Positions 17,931-26,969 of a stretch of 64,000 nt of DNA are shown piece after piece. The first letter of the stretch is position 1. Each line of letters opens with the position of its first letter. The translations under genes and the position numbers were made by a program. The stretch is from the NCBI RefSeq assembly GCF_034676545.1, contig NZ_JAUCBZ010000015.1, positions 3,532,501-3,596,500 of the forward strand, given 5' to 3'. The DNA is from Pararhodobacter sp. GTDB lineage: Bacteria > Pseudomonadota > Alphaproteobacteria > Rhodobacterales > Rhodobacteraceae. The notes under the pieces were generated by a model, which saw only the letters and a program-made list of their open reading frames with translations, searched no databases and was not told the origin of the DNA.

Positions 17931-18335
17931 ATGCCACATTTTCACAGCTCGGACTATCAGGTCAGCTTCGGTGACTGTGATCCTGCGGGAATTGCCTATT
18001 ATCCCAATATGTTCCGCTGGGTGGACAAGACCTATCACGACTGGCTGCGCGGGTTTGGCGGTCACGCCCATCTGTGCGCCGAACTTGGCGCCGTCGGTCT
18101 GGGGCTGATCGACCTCAAGGCGCAATTTCGCTCGCCATTGCGCGACGGCGATCACCTGCAGGTCGTGATGATCGGCATGGATTGGGGCACACGCTCACTT
18201 TTGATTTCCTATCAGGGCCTTGTCGGCGAACGACTGGCCTTTGAAGCGCAGGAAACGCGCGGCGTGTTCGTGCAAAAAGACGGCCGCCTGTCCGCCGCGC
18301 CAATGGCGGCCTTGCGCGCGCTGGCGGGGCAGTAA
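17931..18335 (+). CDS. Hotdog-fold acyl-CoA thioesterase (4-hydroxybenzoyl-CoA thioesterase-like)
   Basis: A 134-residue single hotdog domain. VSFGDCDPAGIAYYPNMFRW contains the catalytic Asp of the 4-HBT/YbgC group, followed by VDKTYHDWL. The start at MPHFHSSD is chosen because GGGAG lies at the right spacing; an upstream in-frame ATG adds an unrelated 16 residues. It would hydrolyse an aryl- or acyl-CoA in the cytoplasm. Its position between the lig locus and a P450 is consistent with aromatic metabolism but proves nothing about substrate. Confidence 0.85.
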   Translation: MPHFHSSDYQVSFGDCDPAGIAYYPNMFRWVDKTYHDWLRGFGGHAHLCAELGAVGLGLIDLKAQFRSPLRDGDHLQVVMIGMDWGTRSLLISYQGLVGERLAFEAQETRGVFVQKDGRLSAAPMAALRALAGQ

Positions 18336-18439
18336 ACCACCCCCGCCGCGCTGCCCGCGCACGTCTTTTTGCGGCGAACAAAGACTGGTCAGTCTGCCCG
18401 ACTTGTTCCACACTACCGCTCAAAGTGAGGAGGCATCGC

Positions 18440-20758
18440 ATGACCCATTCCCCCGCGACAAACGGCACCGGCTGCCCCATTCACGCAGGCGCATCGACTT
18501 GCCCGGTCTCTGAGTTGGCCGCAGATTTCGATCCGTTCGGCGATCTCTATCAGGCCGATCCCGGCGAGGCGCTGCGCTGGTCGCGCGATCAGCTCCCGGT
18601 TTTTTACGCCCCGAAACTCGGGTATTGGGTCGTCAGCCGCTATGATGACATCAAAGCCGTGTTTCGCGACAACCGGGTCTATTCGCCGCGCAACGTTCTG
18701 GAAAAGATCACCCCCGCGACACCTGAGGCGATGAAAATCCTGCAAAGCTACGGTTTCGCCCTGAACCGCACCCTGGTCAACGAGGACGAGCCCGCCCATA
18801 TGGAGCGCCGCCGTGCGCTGATGGATCACTTCCTGCCGGAGAATCTGGAACCCAAGCAAGAGATGGTCCGCCGCCTGACCCGCGAAAAAATGGACGCGTT
18901 CATCGAGTCGGGCCGCGTCGATCTGGTTCAGGCGATGCTTTATGACGTGCCGCTGAACGTGGCGCTGCATTTTCTGGGCGTGCCGGATGACGAAATCGCC
19001 AAGATGAAAAGCTTCTCGGTCGCCCATGCAGTCAACACCTGGGGGCGCCCGACGCCGGAACAGCAAATCGGCGTGGCACATGGGGTCGGCAAATTCTGGC
19101 AATACGCGGGCAAGATCATCGAAAGGATGCGCGCCGAGCCCGATGGTCAAGGCTGGATGCACCACACGATCCGCATGAACGCGAAAATCCCCGAGGTTGT
19201 CACCGACAGCTATGTGCACTCCATGATGATGGCGATCATCGTGGCGGCGCATGAAACCACCTCGCTGGCCTCAGCGAATATGGTCAAAACGATGCTCAGC
19301 CACCCGCAGGCCTGGGCTGATGTGTGCGCTGATCCCTCGCTGATCCCCAACGCGGTCGAGGAATGCCTGCGCTATCGCGGCTCGGCGATTGCCTGGCGGC
19401 GCGAGACCACCTGTGCCACGCGATTGGGCGGCGTCGATCTGCCCGCTGGGGCCAAATTGTTGATCGTGCAAGCCTCGGGCAATCAGGACGAGCGGCATTT
19501 CGAGGATGGCGACACCTTCGATATCTACCGCGACAATGCGCAGGATCACCTGACTTTCGGCTATGGCAGTCACCAGTGCATGGGCAAGAATATCGGCCGA
19601 ATGGAGATGCGGATCTTCCTCGAGGAACTGACCCGCCGCCTGCCCCATCTGAAACTTGCCGATCAAGAGTTTCGCTACCTGCCGACAACCTCGTTCTGGG
19701 GGCCTGAAAAGGTCGTGGTCGAATGGGATCCGGCGCAGAACCCCGAGCGCACCAACCCCGACCTTCGCACCATCCACCGGCACTTTCCGGTCGGTGCCCC
19801 GGTGCGCAAGGACATTGCGCGGCGCGTGACGGTTGACGCGGTGCGGCACGAGGCCGAGGGCATTCTGGGCCTCAGCCTGCGCGGAGCCGATGGCCGCGCC
19901 CTGCCGAAATGGAGCGCGGGCGCGCATGTGGAACTGGTGGTCGATGGCTTTGACCGCAAATACTCGCTGTGCGGCGCGCCCGATGCAAAGGGCTACGATC
20001 TGGCCATTCTGCGCGAGGACGCCGGACGCGGCGGATCGCGCCATATCCACGAAGTCGTGAAACCGGGCGCGGCGCTGAAACTGCGTGGCCCCAGCAACCT
20101 GTTTCGGCTCGATCCTGACGCATCGCACTATGATCTGGTTGCGGGCGGCATCGGCATCACGCCGATCCTTGCGCTGGCGGATCAACTGCGGTCCCTGGGG
20201 CGCGCGTATGCGATCCACTACGCCGGGCGCACCCGCGCGACGATGGCTTTCCTGGACCGGCTTGCGCGCGATCATGGTGATCACCTGACGGTGTATGCCG
20301 GCGACGAAGGCCAGCGCGCCGACCTTGCCGCCCTGGTTGCGGGCCTGCCCGCGGGCGGTCACATTTACGCCTGTGGCCCCGAGCGCATGATCACCATGCT
20401 GGAGGATCTGACCGCCGATCACCCCGAAGGCACGCTGCATTTTGAGCATTTCTCGACGCAGGTGACAGGCCTCAACCCCACCAAGGAAACCGCGTTCGAG
20501 GTTGATCTGGTCGATTCGGATCTGACCGTCTCTGTGGCCGCCGACACCACCTTGCTGGATGCGCTGCGCGCCGTGGGGATAGATATCGCCAGCGACTGTT
20601 GCGAAGGGCTGTGCGGCAGTTGCGAAGTGACGGTTCTCGAGGGCGACATCGACCATCGCGACATGGTGCTGACCCGCGCCGAACGGGCGGAAAACGCACG
20701 CATGATGGCCTGCTGTTCGCGCAGCAAGGCGGGCTGGCGGATCAAGCTGGCGCTTTAG
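18440..20758 (+). CDS. Self-sufficient cytochrome P450 fused to a phthalate-dioxygenase-type reductase (CYP116B-like)
   Basis: A 772-residue one-chain monooxygenase. Residues about 25-430 are the P450 domain: I-helix AAHETT at 269-274, ExxR at 308-311, and the heme loop FGYGSHQCMG with Cys380 as iron ligand. Then comes an FMN-binding reductase barrel (RKYSLCGAP near 510), an NAD-binding domain (AGGIGITPILALADQL, YACGPERM), and a C-terminal plant-type [2Fe-2S] domain with CCEGLCGSC plus a late Cys near 758. The order heme-FMN-NAD-FeS is that of P450RhF. Such enzymes hydroxylate or dealkylate aromatic substrates with NAD(P)H. The start follows GAGGAGG at good spacing. Confidence 0.94.
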   Translation: MTHSPATNGTGCPIHAGASTCPVSELAADFDPFGDLYQADPGEALRWSRDQLPVFYAPKLGYWVVSRYDDIKAVFRDNRVYSPRNVLEKITPATPEAMKILQSYGFALNRTLVNEDEPAHMERRRALMDHFLPENLEPKQEMVRRLTREKMDAFIESGRVDLVQAMLYDVPLNVALHFLGVPDDEIAKMKSFSVAHAVNTWGRPTPEQQIGVAHGVGKFWQYAGKIIERMRAEPDGQGWMHHTIRMNAKIPEVVTDSYVHSMMMAIIVAAHETTSLASANMVKTMLSHPQAWADVCADPSLIPNAVEECLRYRGSAIAWRRETTCATRLGGVDLPAGAKLLIVQASGNQDERHFEDGDTFDIYRDNAQDHLTFGYGSHQCMGKNIGRMEMRIFLEELTRRLPHLKLADQEFRYLPTTSFWGPEKVVVEWDPAQNPERTNPDLRTIHRHFPVGAPVRKDIARRVTVDAVRHEAEGILGLSLRGADGRALPKWSAGAHVELVVDGFDRKYSLCGAPDAKGYDLAILREDAGRGGSRHIHEVVKPGAALKLRGPSNLFRLDPDASHYDLVAGGIGITPILALADQLRSLGRAYAIHYAGRTRATMAFLDRLARDHGDHLTVYAGDEGQRADLAALVAGLPAGGHIYACGPERMITMLEDLTADHPEGTLHFEHFSTQVTGLNPTKETAFEVDLVDSDLTVSVAADTTLLDALRAVGIDIASDCCEGLCGSCEVTVLEGDIDHRDMVLTRAERAENARMMACCSRSKAGWRIKLAL

Positions 20759-20788
20759 CGCGGGCGGGCGCAAGCGAAGGCCACGATC

Positions 20789-21154
20789 ATGCGTGTTTAT
20801 GAGAATATCATCAGCGACCGGGGCTCTAAATATGCGGTGTCCGGCGGCGTCTGCACCTCAGGCGACGAGGCTGCGGATTTCGTGAAAGCCTTGAAACGCA
20901 ACAAAAAGTTCAACAAGGCGACGCATAACACCTGGGGGCTGTTGACCTGCGACGGCCCCCTCAAGAATGACGACGGCGAAAGCGGCGCGGGCATGGTCAT
21001 CGTGCGGATGCTCGAACGCGAGGGCCTGCAAAACCACATCATTGTCGTGACGCGCTGGTATGGCGGCAAACATCTGGGTGGCGACCGGTTTCGGCATGTG
21101 CAGGACGCCGTGCGTCACTACCTGTCCACGCTCACCCCGACGCCACCGTCCTAA
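20789..21154 (+). CDS. IMPACT/YigZ-like (UPF0029) domain protein
   Basis: A 121-residue protein with the UPF0029 signature: KFNKATHNTWG, DDGESGAGMVIVRML, and IIVVTRWYGGKHLGGDRFRHV. It is the IMPACT N-terminal domain alone; YigZ is about 200 residues, so the usual C-terminal domain is absent. The fold binds translation machinery in eukaryotic IMPACT; its bacterial role is unclear. It starts 30 bases after the P450, same strand, and its 3' end overlaps the convergent TerB gene. Confidence 0.78.
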   Translation: MRVYENIISDRGSKYAVSGGVCTSGDEAADFVKALKRNKKFNKATHNTWGLLTCDGPLKNDDGESGAGMVIVRMLEREGLQNHIIVVTRWYGGKHLGGDRFRHVQDAVRHYLSTLTPTPPS

Positions 21155-21603
21155 GCGCCAAGCTCGCCCATCCGCGTCAGCACGCGTCTGCGCGCGGCGG
21201 CGCTGTCATGATCGCCGACCGCCACCAGCGGGGCCAGACGGCGCATCAACGCGTCCTCATCCGGGGCGCGTTGATGGTCTACCAGCACCACATGCCAGAG
21301 CGCCTCCATCAACGTGATGCGTTCTTCCTCGGACATGGCGTTCTTGATCACCCGCGTGAAGCGCACGCTGTCGGCGGCTTGCTGCTGGATCGCATCGGCT
21401 TCGTCATGCAGGGTCTGTGCCTGTGCCGACGACAGGGTGAACATATCCTGCAACAGCCGCAAGACGGCGCGTCGTTCGTCCTGGTCATAAATATCATCGG
21501 CGCGCGCGGCTTCAATCAGCAGCGCCGCCACGGCAACTTCCAACGACACGTCGGCTCGCGGCGCTTCATGCGTTCGGAACAGGTTTCTGAGTACATCAAT
21601 CAT
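21151..21603 (-). CDS. TerB-like (tellurite resistance-type) small helical protein
   Basis: A 150-residue, largely helical cytoplasmic protein. The pattern VAVAALLIEAARADDIYDQDERRAVLRLL and EERITLMEALWHVVLVDHQRAPDEDALMRRLAPLVAV resembles the TerB/DjlA-N domain, including paired acidic residues suited to metal binding. I chose the start MIDVLRNLF at 21603. There are no other ter genes nearby, so resistance to tellurite should not be assumed. Confidence 0.75.
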   Translation of the reverse strand: MIDVLRNLFRTHEAPRADVSLEVAVAALLIEAARADDIYDQDERRAVLRLLQDMFTLSSAQAQTLHDEADAIQQQAADSVRFTRVIKNAMSEEERITLMEALWHVVLVDHQRAPDEDALMRRLAPLVAVGDHDSAAARRRVLTRMGELGA

Positions 21604-21730
21604 GGCGCGCAATATGTCGCCAAAACCACGCGGCGTCCAGCGCGCAGAGCCAAGGTGCGCCGCGTGTGCCGGAGCGAAAGTCAGAAAACATGCGCGCGCC
21701 CGCCGCCAACCAACCGTTTGTCGGCTTCCG

Positions 21731-23311
21731 TCACGCCTGATTGGTCGCCAGAATGGACCGATCCCGGAACGCCAATTGCGTCTGCGCCAACAAGAACAGC
21801 ATGTCGGCCTTTTTGCCCAGAACCGCAGAGTCCGGGCTTGCCCAGAGATTGTTCACTTCGTGCGGGTCGGCGGTCAGATCATACAATTCGCCCAGCGATG
21901 ATTGCTCGAAGATGCTCAGACGCCAGCCGTCATGGACCAGCGTCCTGATGCTCGTTCTGGCGTCGGGATCGCGGTAAACTCCCATACCCGGATCCTCGAT
22001 CAGCACCGGCACGTTGCCCCGCGCCGCATCAAACAAATCGCCGCCTTGCATGCCAACCGGCACTTTCAGACCGGCCCGTTGCAGAATGGTCGGCGCGAAA
22101 TCAATGGCGCTGCCCTGAAGCGTGGTGGTCTTTCCGGGCGGCATTGCCGGATCACGCCAGATGAACGGCACTCGAATCGCACCTTCGCTGTGAACGCCGT
22201 GTTTCAGAACCGTTCCATGATCGCCCATATAATCGCCGTGGTCGGACATGAAACAGATGACGGTCTCGTTGTTCAGGCCTTTCGCGGTCAGGGTCTCCAT
22301 GATCTTTCCAACCGCATCATCGACCATCGAAATCGAGCCATAGTTCAACGCGAGCATCCGCCTCATGTGCTCGGCGTCGGGGTGGAACGGCCAATAGGCG
22401 TCAGGCTGCGCGTCGCCAATCGCATAGGCCTCCAGCATTTCCGCCGGCAAGTCATTGCGATCTCGGGTTTTATTCTCAAACGAGGGCGGCAGGGGCATGT
22501 CGGCCGGGTCATACATGTCAAAGTATTTGCCGGGCGGCGTGAAGGGATGATGCGGGTCGGGGAACGACACCACCAGCAGGAAAGGCGCGTCATCCGCCTG
22601 CTCCAGAAACGCGGTTGCCTCATCCTGAATATAGGCGGTGGGGTAGAGCGCTTCGGGCAATGCGGTCCGCCAGATCTGCGGCTGAGCGTCGGCGCCGTCC
22701 ACGGCATTCGCCCGACCGCGAGGATCAGGTGCGCCATGCAAGTGGTCGCGCAACCAGCCCGAATAGTGCCCTTCGACCTGATCGCCATGACCGATGCACA
22801 GCCGCACATGGTCGAATCCGTAATAGGGCAGCGGCAGGGTTTGGTCCGGGTTCTTGGCCCAGGACGCGCGCACTTCGCGGCGATAGTCCGGTCCGGCGCG
22901 TTGTGTTCTGAGCGCCAGCATGACCGAGTCAGGCAGTTCCGCCCCCTGCCCCGTCGGATTGCGCGGCGGCGTCGGAATATCGGTGACATTCTGGAAATGC
23001 GCCTTGCCAACCAACGCTGTCCGATACCCCGCCGCGCGCAGCACATCCGCATAGGTCGTGCTGTCCAGCCCCATCGGGATACCGTTCTGGCGGCAGCCGT
23101 TCACCGAGGTCATCTGCCCGGTCATCAATGCCGCGCGGTTCGGCTGGCAAATGGGGGTGGTGACATAAAACTGATCAAACCGCGTACCGGTGGCCGCCAA
23201 GCTGTCGATATGCGGTGTGCGCACGATCGGATTGCCATAGCAGCCCAGATGGTCGGCGCGCTGTTGATCCGTCATGAAAACGATGAAATTCGGGCGTTTC
23301 TGTTGTGTCAT
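21731..23311 (-). CDS. Cytoplasmic type I sulfatase
   Basis: A 526-residue alkaline-phosphatase-superfamily sulfatase. The sulfatase signature CQPNR places the formylglycine precursor at Cys55, with Pro57 and Arg59. The N-terminal MTDQQRADHLGCYG supplies metal Asp residues, and FMSDHGDYMGDHG gives the second metal motif. No signal peptide is seen, so it should act on an imported sulfate ester. The start ATG (23309-23311) overlaps the stop of the upstream GST gene (ATGA). It is the last gene of the TRAP/monooxygenase run. Aryl, choline or other sulfate ester, or phosphonate ester, are possible; a maturase (FGE/anSME) is not in the window. Confidence 0.88.
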   Translation of the reverse strand: MTQQKRPNFIVFMTDQQRADHLGCYGNPIVRTPHIDSLAATGTRFDQFYVTTPICQPNRAALMTGQMTSVNGCRQNGIPMGLDSTTYADVLRAAGYRTALVGKAHFQNVTDIPTPPRNPTGQGAELPDSVMLALRTQRAGPDYRREVRASWAKNPDQTLPLPYYGFDHVRLCIGHGDQVEGHYSGWLRDHLHGAPDPRGRANAVDGADAQPQIWRTALPEALYPTAYIQDEATAFLEQADDAPFLLVVSFPDPHHPFTPPGKYFDMYDPADMPLPPSFENKTRDRNDLPAEMLEAYAIGDAQPDAYWPFHPDAEHMRRMLALNYGSISMVDDAVGKIMETLTAKGLNNETVICFMSDHGDYMGDHGTVLKHGVHSEGAIRVPFIWRDPAMPPGKTTTLQGSAIDFAPTILQRAGLKVPVGMQGGDLFDAARGNVPVLIEDPGMGVYRDPDARTSIRTLVHDGWRLSIFEQSSLGELYDLTADPHEVNNLWASPDSAVLGKKADMLFLLAQTQLAFRDRSILATNQA

Positions 23312-24087
23312 CTGATCAGGTTCCGAAACTCTGCGACCGGTTTCTTGGGGCCCCACATCCGGGCCGCAAAGCGATGCTCGCCCGCGATATAGATGTCCGA
23401 CGCACGCAAGGCGTCAAACCACGCCTCGACCCGTGGCAGGCCGCGAAAACAGCCGTCTTCCTCGAGATACACCAACCGGTCAAAAATGCCCGCCAGCGCG
23501 ATTTCCGCAAGGGTCAGACGCGCACCGCAAATCCACGGCCCGTCAAACAGGCCAAGATCCTGCTCCAGCCGCTCAAGGAATACCCGCAGACCCCGGCGGG
23601 CGGCGGCGTCCTTTGCGTCATCGCGCGGGGCGGTCAGGCGGCGCAGATAATCCTGCGCCTTCTGCTGGTCGGGGTGGCGATGCGACCACTGCGTCAACTG
23701 CGCCAACCCGAACCCTTCAACGCGCAGTTTCATCATCGAGTTGAAACTGAGCGTCACGATATGGCCAAACAGGTGGTCTTGCTCGATGAACATCCATTTG
23801 CGCATGATCGACGCCTGATAGGCATCCTCGGGGCGCAAAGGTGGCTCGGGATAGGCATCATCGAGGTATTCAAGGATGACATTGGACTGCGTCACAACCC
23901 GGCCGCCATCGACCAGTGTCGGCACGATGCCATCGGGGTTGAGGGCCAGATACGCGGGCTGAAAATGGTCGAATTTCCAGCTTTCGATAAACACCTCATC
24001 CCACGGCAATGCCTTTGCCGCCAGCGCCATGCGAACCTTCATGCAACAGGGGCTGTCACCGAATTGATGGAGCTGGCGGGTGGTCAT
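23308..24087 (-). CDS. Glutathione S-transferase family protein
   Basis: A 259-residue protein with a thioredoxin-like N-terminal domain (LHQFGDSPCCMKVRMALAAK, then NPDGIVPTLVDGGRVV with the cis-Pro, and QSNVILEYLDD with the glutathione-binding Ser-type position), followed by a helical domain longer than usual. Start MTTRQLH at 24085-24087 overlaps the dctM stop by ATGA, so it is part of the TRAP operon. In aromatic pathways such proteins can be maleylpyruvate isomerases or reductive dehalogenase/etherase-like enzymes; nothing in the sequence decides. Confidence 0.85.
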   Translation of the reverse strand: MTTRQLHQFGDSPCCMKVRMALAAKALPWDEVFIESWKFDHFQPAYLALNPDGIVPTLVDGGRVVTQSNVILEYLDDAYPEPPLRPEDAYQASIMRKWMFIEQDHLFGHIVTLSFNSMMKLRVEGFGLAQLTQWSHRHPDQQKAQDYLRRLTAPRDDAKDAAARRGLRVFLERLEQDLGLFDGPWICGARLTLAEIALAGIFDRLVYLEEDGCFRGLPRVEAWFDALRASDIYIAGEHRFAARMWGPKKPVAEFRNLIR

Positions 24088-25403
24088 CGGAACATATACG
24101 CGACCGGCCATGTCACCAGTTGCGGCACAAAGAACAGGATCAGGATCGCCGCAAGGTCACACAGGATGAACGGCATCGCCGCGCGGTAGATCTCGTTCAT
24201 CGTCGTGCCGACGGGGGCCACGGCCTTCATCACGAACAGCGCACCGCCCAGTGGCGGCGAGGTGGAGCCGGTCTCGATCGCCACCAGATACATCGCCGCA
24301 AACCAGATCGGATCAAAGCCGAATTGCAGGACAACCGGAATGAAGATCGGCAGCGTGATCAGCATGATCGGCAATGGCCCCATGAACATGCCCAGAAAGA
24401 TCACCGCGCCGATCATCGTCAGCACAATGGCGCTGGGGCTGATATCGAGCGAAATGATCGCATCGACCATGCCAAAGGTCGCCCCGGTATAGGCCAGAAG
24501 CTGCGTGAAGGTGACCGCGCCCGACACGATCAGCAGCACCATGACCGAGATATTGGCGCTGCCGAGGATGGACTTCGAGAACACATCCCAGGTCAAGCGC
24601 CGCTTGGCGGCGGCCAGCGCCAGGGTGGCAAAGGCACCGGTCGCCGCGGCCTCGCTCGGCGTTGCCCAGCCAAGGAAAATCACGCCGACCACCGAAAACA
24701 CGACAAAGCCCAGCGGCAGGATATTGACCGCCGTCGCATGCAGTTTTTCTGCCATCGGAACCGGCTTCACGTCGAAAGGCGGTGCAAGATGCGGCTGAAT
24801 TGTCACGCGGATATAGATGTAGAGCACATAGAGCAGCGCCATCAGCAGACCCGGCACGATGATGCCGATCAGCACACGCCCGATGGACAGTTCCGCCACC
24901 ACGCCCAGAACCACGGCCAGAGAGCTTGGCGGGATCATGATCGCCAGACCCGCAGAGCCCAGAATGGGACCCAGCGACATCGGCTTCTTGTAGCCGCGTT
25001 TCTCCATCTCGGGCACCAGCGACGAGCCCAGCAGGGCAATTGCGCCCATCGAGTTGCCGGTCAGCGACGAGAACAACACGCCCCCGCCCACGGCCATGAA
25101 GGCCAGCCGCCCGCGCAGCTTGCCGAACCATTTGTCCAGCGTGTCCATCAGGTCGATGGCGATGCGGGACTGGAACATCCCCTCGCCCATGATCATGAAC
25201 AACGCGACCGGGACAAGCGTGAAGCTGGTCAAGGCGTCGATGGTGTTCATCACCACCTGCCGCACCCCGGATTCGCCTCCCAGCAGCAGAAAGGCACCGA
25301 CAATGTTCACCGCAAGAAACGAAAACGCGACCGGAAGGCCAAGCATCATCAGGAACAGCAACGGGCCCACGATGATGGCGATGACGTAATACCATTCTAG
25401 CAT
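24084..25403 (-). CDS. dctM: TRAP transporter large permease (DctM)
   Basis: The 439-residue polytopic subunit of a tripartite ATP-independent periplasmic transporter (about 12 helices). Family blocks: LGLPVAFSFLAVNIVGAF, GNSMGAIALLGSSLVPEMEKRGY, GSAGLAIMIPPSSLAVVLG, GWATPSEAAATGAFATL, and ETGSTSPPLGGALFVMKAVAP. It couples Na+/H+ entry to uptake of an organic acid delivered by DctP. Its ATG shares a base with the dctQ stop (TAATG), giving 1:1 coupling. Confidence 0.93.
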   Translation of the reverse strand: MLEWYYVIAIIVGPLLFLMMLGLPVAFSFLAVNIVGAFLLLGGESGVRQVVMNTIDALTSFTLVPVALFMIMGEGMFQSRIAIDLMDTLDKWFGKLRGRLAFMAVGGGVLFSSLTGNSMGAIALLGSSLVPEMEKRGYKKPMSLGPILGSAGLAIMIPPSSLAVVLGVVAELSIGRVLIGIIVPGLLMALLYVLYIYIRVTIQPHLAPPFDVKPVPMAEKLHATAVNILPLGFVVFSVVGVIFLGWATPSEAAATGAFATLALAAAKRRLTWDVFSKSILGSANISVMVLLIVSGAVTFTQLLAYTGATFGMVDAIISLDISPSAIVLTMIGAVIFLGMFMGPLPIMLITLPIFIPVVLQFGFDPIWFAAMYLVAIETGSTSPPLGGALFVMKAVAPVGTTMNEIYRAAMPFILCDLAAILILFFVPQLVTWPVAYMFR

Positions 25404-25903
25404 TAGAGACCCTTTCGCCGGATCGCGCCGACACCCTGAAACAGAAATTGAACCGCCATCAGAAACATGCCGAGCGGCAGCGCCGGGGTAATCCAGTAGC
25501 GTGGCGGCGCCATAACGGTTGTCGCGCGAACACCGGTGTCGATCTGGTCGAGCATCACGTCGATGCCGATCTTCGTCAGCACCACGCAGATGGCAAAGCC
25601 GATCACCGAATTGATCACGCGCAAAATCGCCTGCCAGCCCAGCGACAGGCTGAGATGCAGCAGATCCAGTGTGACATGCATGTTCTTTTCGAGCAGGTAA
25701 GGTGCCCCAAGGAAGGTGATATACAAGAGCGAGTATTCGCTGACCTCGATCACCCACAGGCGCGAGGTTCCGACCACCGCCCGCGAGACGACCTCGAAGA
25801 AGATGATCGACGCGGCGAAGAACAGGATACCCGCGCCCAGGATCGCCAGCCAAAGGTTCACCCGACTGAAGAACCGTACGACACTGTCATAGGCAGAGGG
25901 CAT
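25403..25903 (-). CDS. dctQ: TRAP transporter small permease (DctQ)
   Basis: A 166-residue, four-helix DctQ subunit. SRLWVIEVSEYSLLYITFLGAPYLLEKNMHV is split here across the characteristic E-E-x-x-x-x-G-A region seen in two stretches. It forms the membrane complex with DctM. It lies 69 bases after dctP, and that gap contains a strong hairpin. Confidence 0.9.
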   Translation of the reverse strand: MPSAYDSVVRFFSRVNLWLAILGAGILFFAASIIFFEVVSRAVVGTSRLWVIEVSEYSLLYITFLGAPYLLEKNMHVTLDLLHLSLSLGWQAILRVINSVIGFAICVVLTKIGIDVMLDQIDTGVRATTVMAPPRYWITPALPLGMFLMAVQFLFQGVGAIRRKGL

Positions 25904-25919
25904 CTGAAGGTCTCCTTAT

Positions 25920-25950
25920 GAAAAGATGGGGCCAGGTCTTTGGCCCCATC
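25920..25950 (-). terminator. Hairpin (attenuator/processing site) between dctP and dctQ
   Basis: On the minus strand, gatggggcc and ggccccatc form a perfect 9-bp stem with an 8-base loop, followed by TTTT. It lies between the binding-protein gene and the permease genes, where such hairpins often raise the relative level of the binding protein. Confidence 0.7.
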
Positions 25951-25972
25951 ATTGGAGTTTGGAACAGCAGGA

Positions 25973-26947
25973 TCAGTCGACCAGCATGCCGCGCAGTTCG
26001 GCGGCAACGTCCTCGCCGGCTTCGGTGGCAATGACCGACCAGGCGGAGTCGAGTGCGATCTCGCGCAATTGTGCCGAATCCTCGTCGGACAACTGGATGA
26101 CCTCGAAACCGGCGGCCTCCATCTCGACGACACCCTGTGCGACATCGGTCGCCCAGATCTCATCAATCCGCGGTGCCAGATCGTCGCGCACGAAGGCGAT
26201 GATGCGGGTTTGCAGGTCGGCGGGCAGCTCGTTCCAGGCATCCTGATTCACCAGGATCGGGAAGCCTGCGCGGTAGACGCCCGGATAGACGACATGCGTC
26301 ACCACACCCTCGAATTGTGCGGCCCAGCCGACGGTGCCGCGCATGAACCCGTCAATCGCGCCGCGCTCCATGGCGGTGTAAATCTCGCCCATCGGCAGAA
26401 CCAGCGGCTCTGCGCCCAGCGCATTCACCAGCGGCAACAGGGTCGGGAAAACGCGAATGCGCAGGCCCTGGATATCTGCCAGCGTTTCAATGGGGGTGTT
26501 CAGGAACAGATGGAACGCAAGGTCGGTGGCCGGAACTTCGCCCAGAAACACCAGATTCCGCTCGGCGTGCAATTCCGTCATCCGCTCGTAATAACCGGTT
26601 GTGCGGATCTCGTTGTAATCCTTGAACGACAGGTTCATCGTCGAGGATGCCGGAACCAGACCGGAATAGTAGCTCGGGCTGGTGAAGGTCATGTCCATCG
26701 CGCCGTTGCGCACCGCTTCGGCCTGACCGAACGGCGGCATGACCTCGGGGCCACCGCGCCAGTTGATCTGGAATTCGCCGTCGAATTCTTCATTGATCTC
26801 GTCGATGAACATCGCGAACCCGCGCGAGATATCAGCCTGACGTGGGGACAATGTCACCGCGTTCATCGTGTATTCTTCGGCAATCGCGGCCCCACCGATC
26901 ATGGTGATTCCAGCCGCAACAACGGCGGATTTCAAAAACTGTTTCAT
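25973..26947 (-). CDS. dctP: TRAP transporter periplasmic solute-binding protein (DctP)
   Basis: A 324-residue DctP-type protein. The signal peptide covers about residues 1-23 (VVAAGITMIGGAAIAE). The conserved LRIRVFPTLLPLVNALGA region and LPMGEIYTAMERGAIDGF supply the carboxylate-binding Arg and the TRAP signature. The start MKQFLKS is chosen over an upstream in-frame Met because the signal peptide begins there. It lies 22 bases after the flavin monooxygenase gene. The ligand is most likely the acid that the monooxygenase attacks, or its sulfate ester; this is inference. Confidence 0.9.
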   Translation of the reverse strand: MKQFLKSAVVAAGITMIGGAAIAEEYTMNAVTLSPRQADISRGFAMFIDEINEEFDGEFQINWRGGPEVMPPFGQAEAVRNGAMDMTFTSPSYYSGLVPASSTMNLSFKDYNEIRTTGYYERMTELHAERNLVFLGEVPATDLAFHLFLNTPIETLADIQGLRIRVFPTLLPLVNALGAEPLVLPMGEIYTAMERGAIDGFMRGTVGWAAQFEGVVTHVVYPGVYRAGFPILVNQDAWNELPADLQTRIIAFVRDDLAPRIDEIWATDVAQGVVEMEAAGFEVIQLSDEDSAQLREIALDSAWSVIATEAGEDVAAELRGMLVD

Positions 26948-26969
26948 AGTCTCTCCCTTGGTAATTTCT

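Noticed and set aside
19271..20773. 500-codon minus-strand open frame inside the P450 gene
   Set aside because: Antisense shadow of the P450-reductase with no domain of its own.
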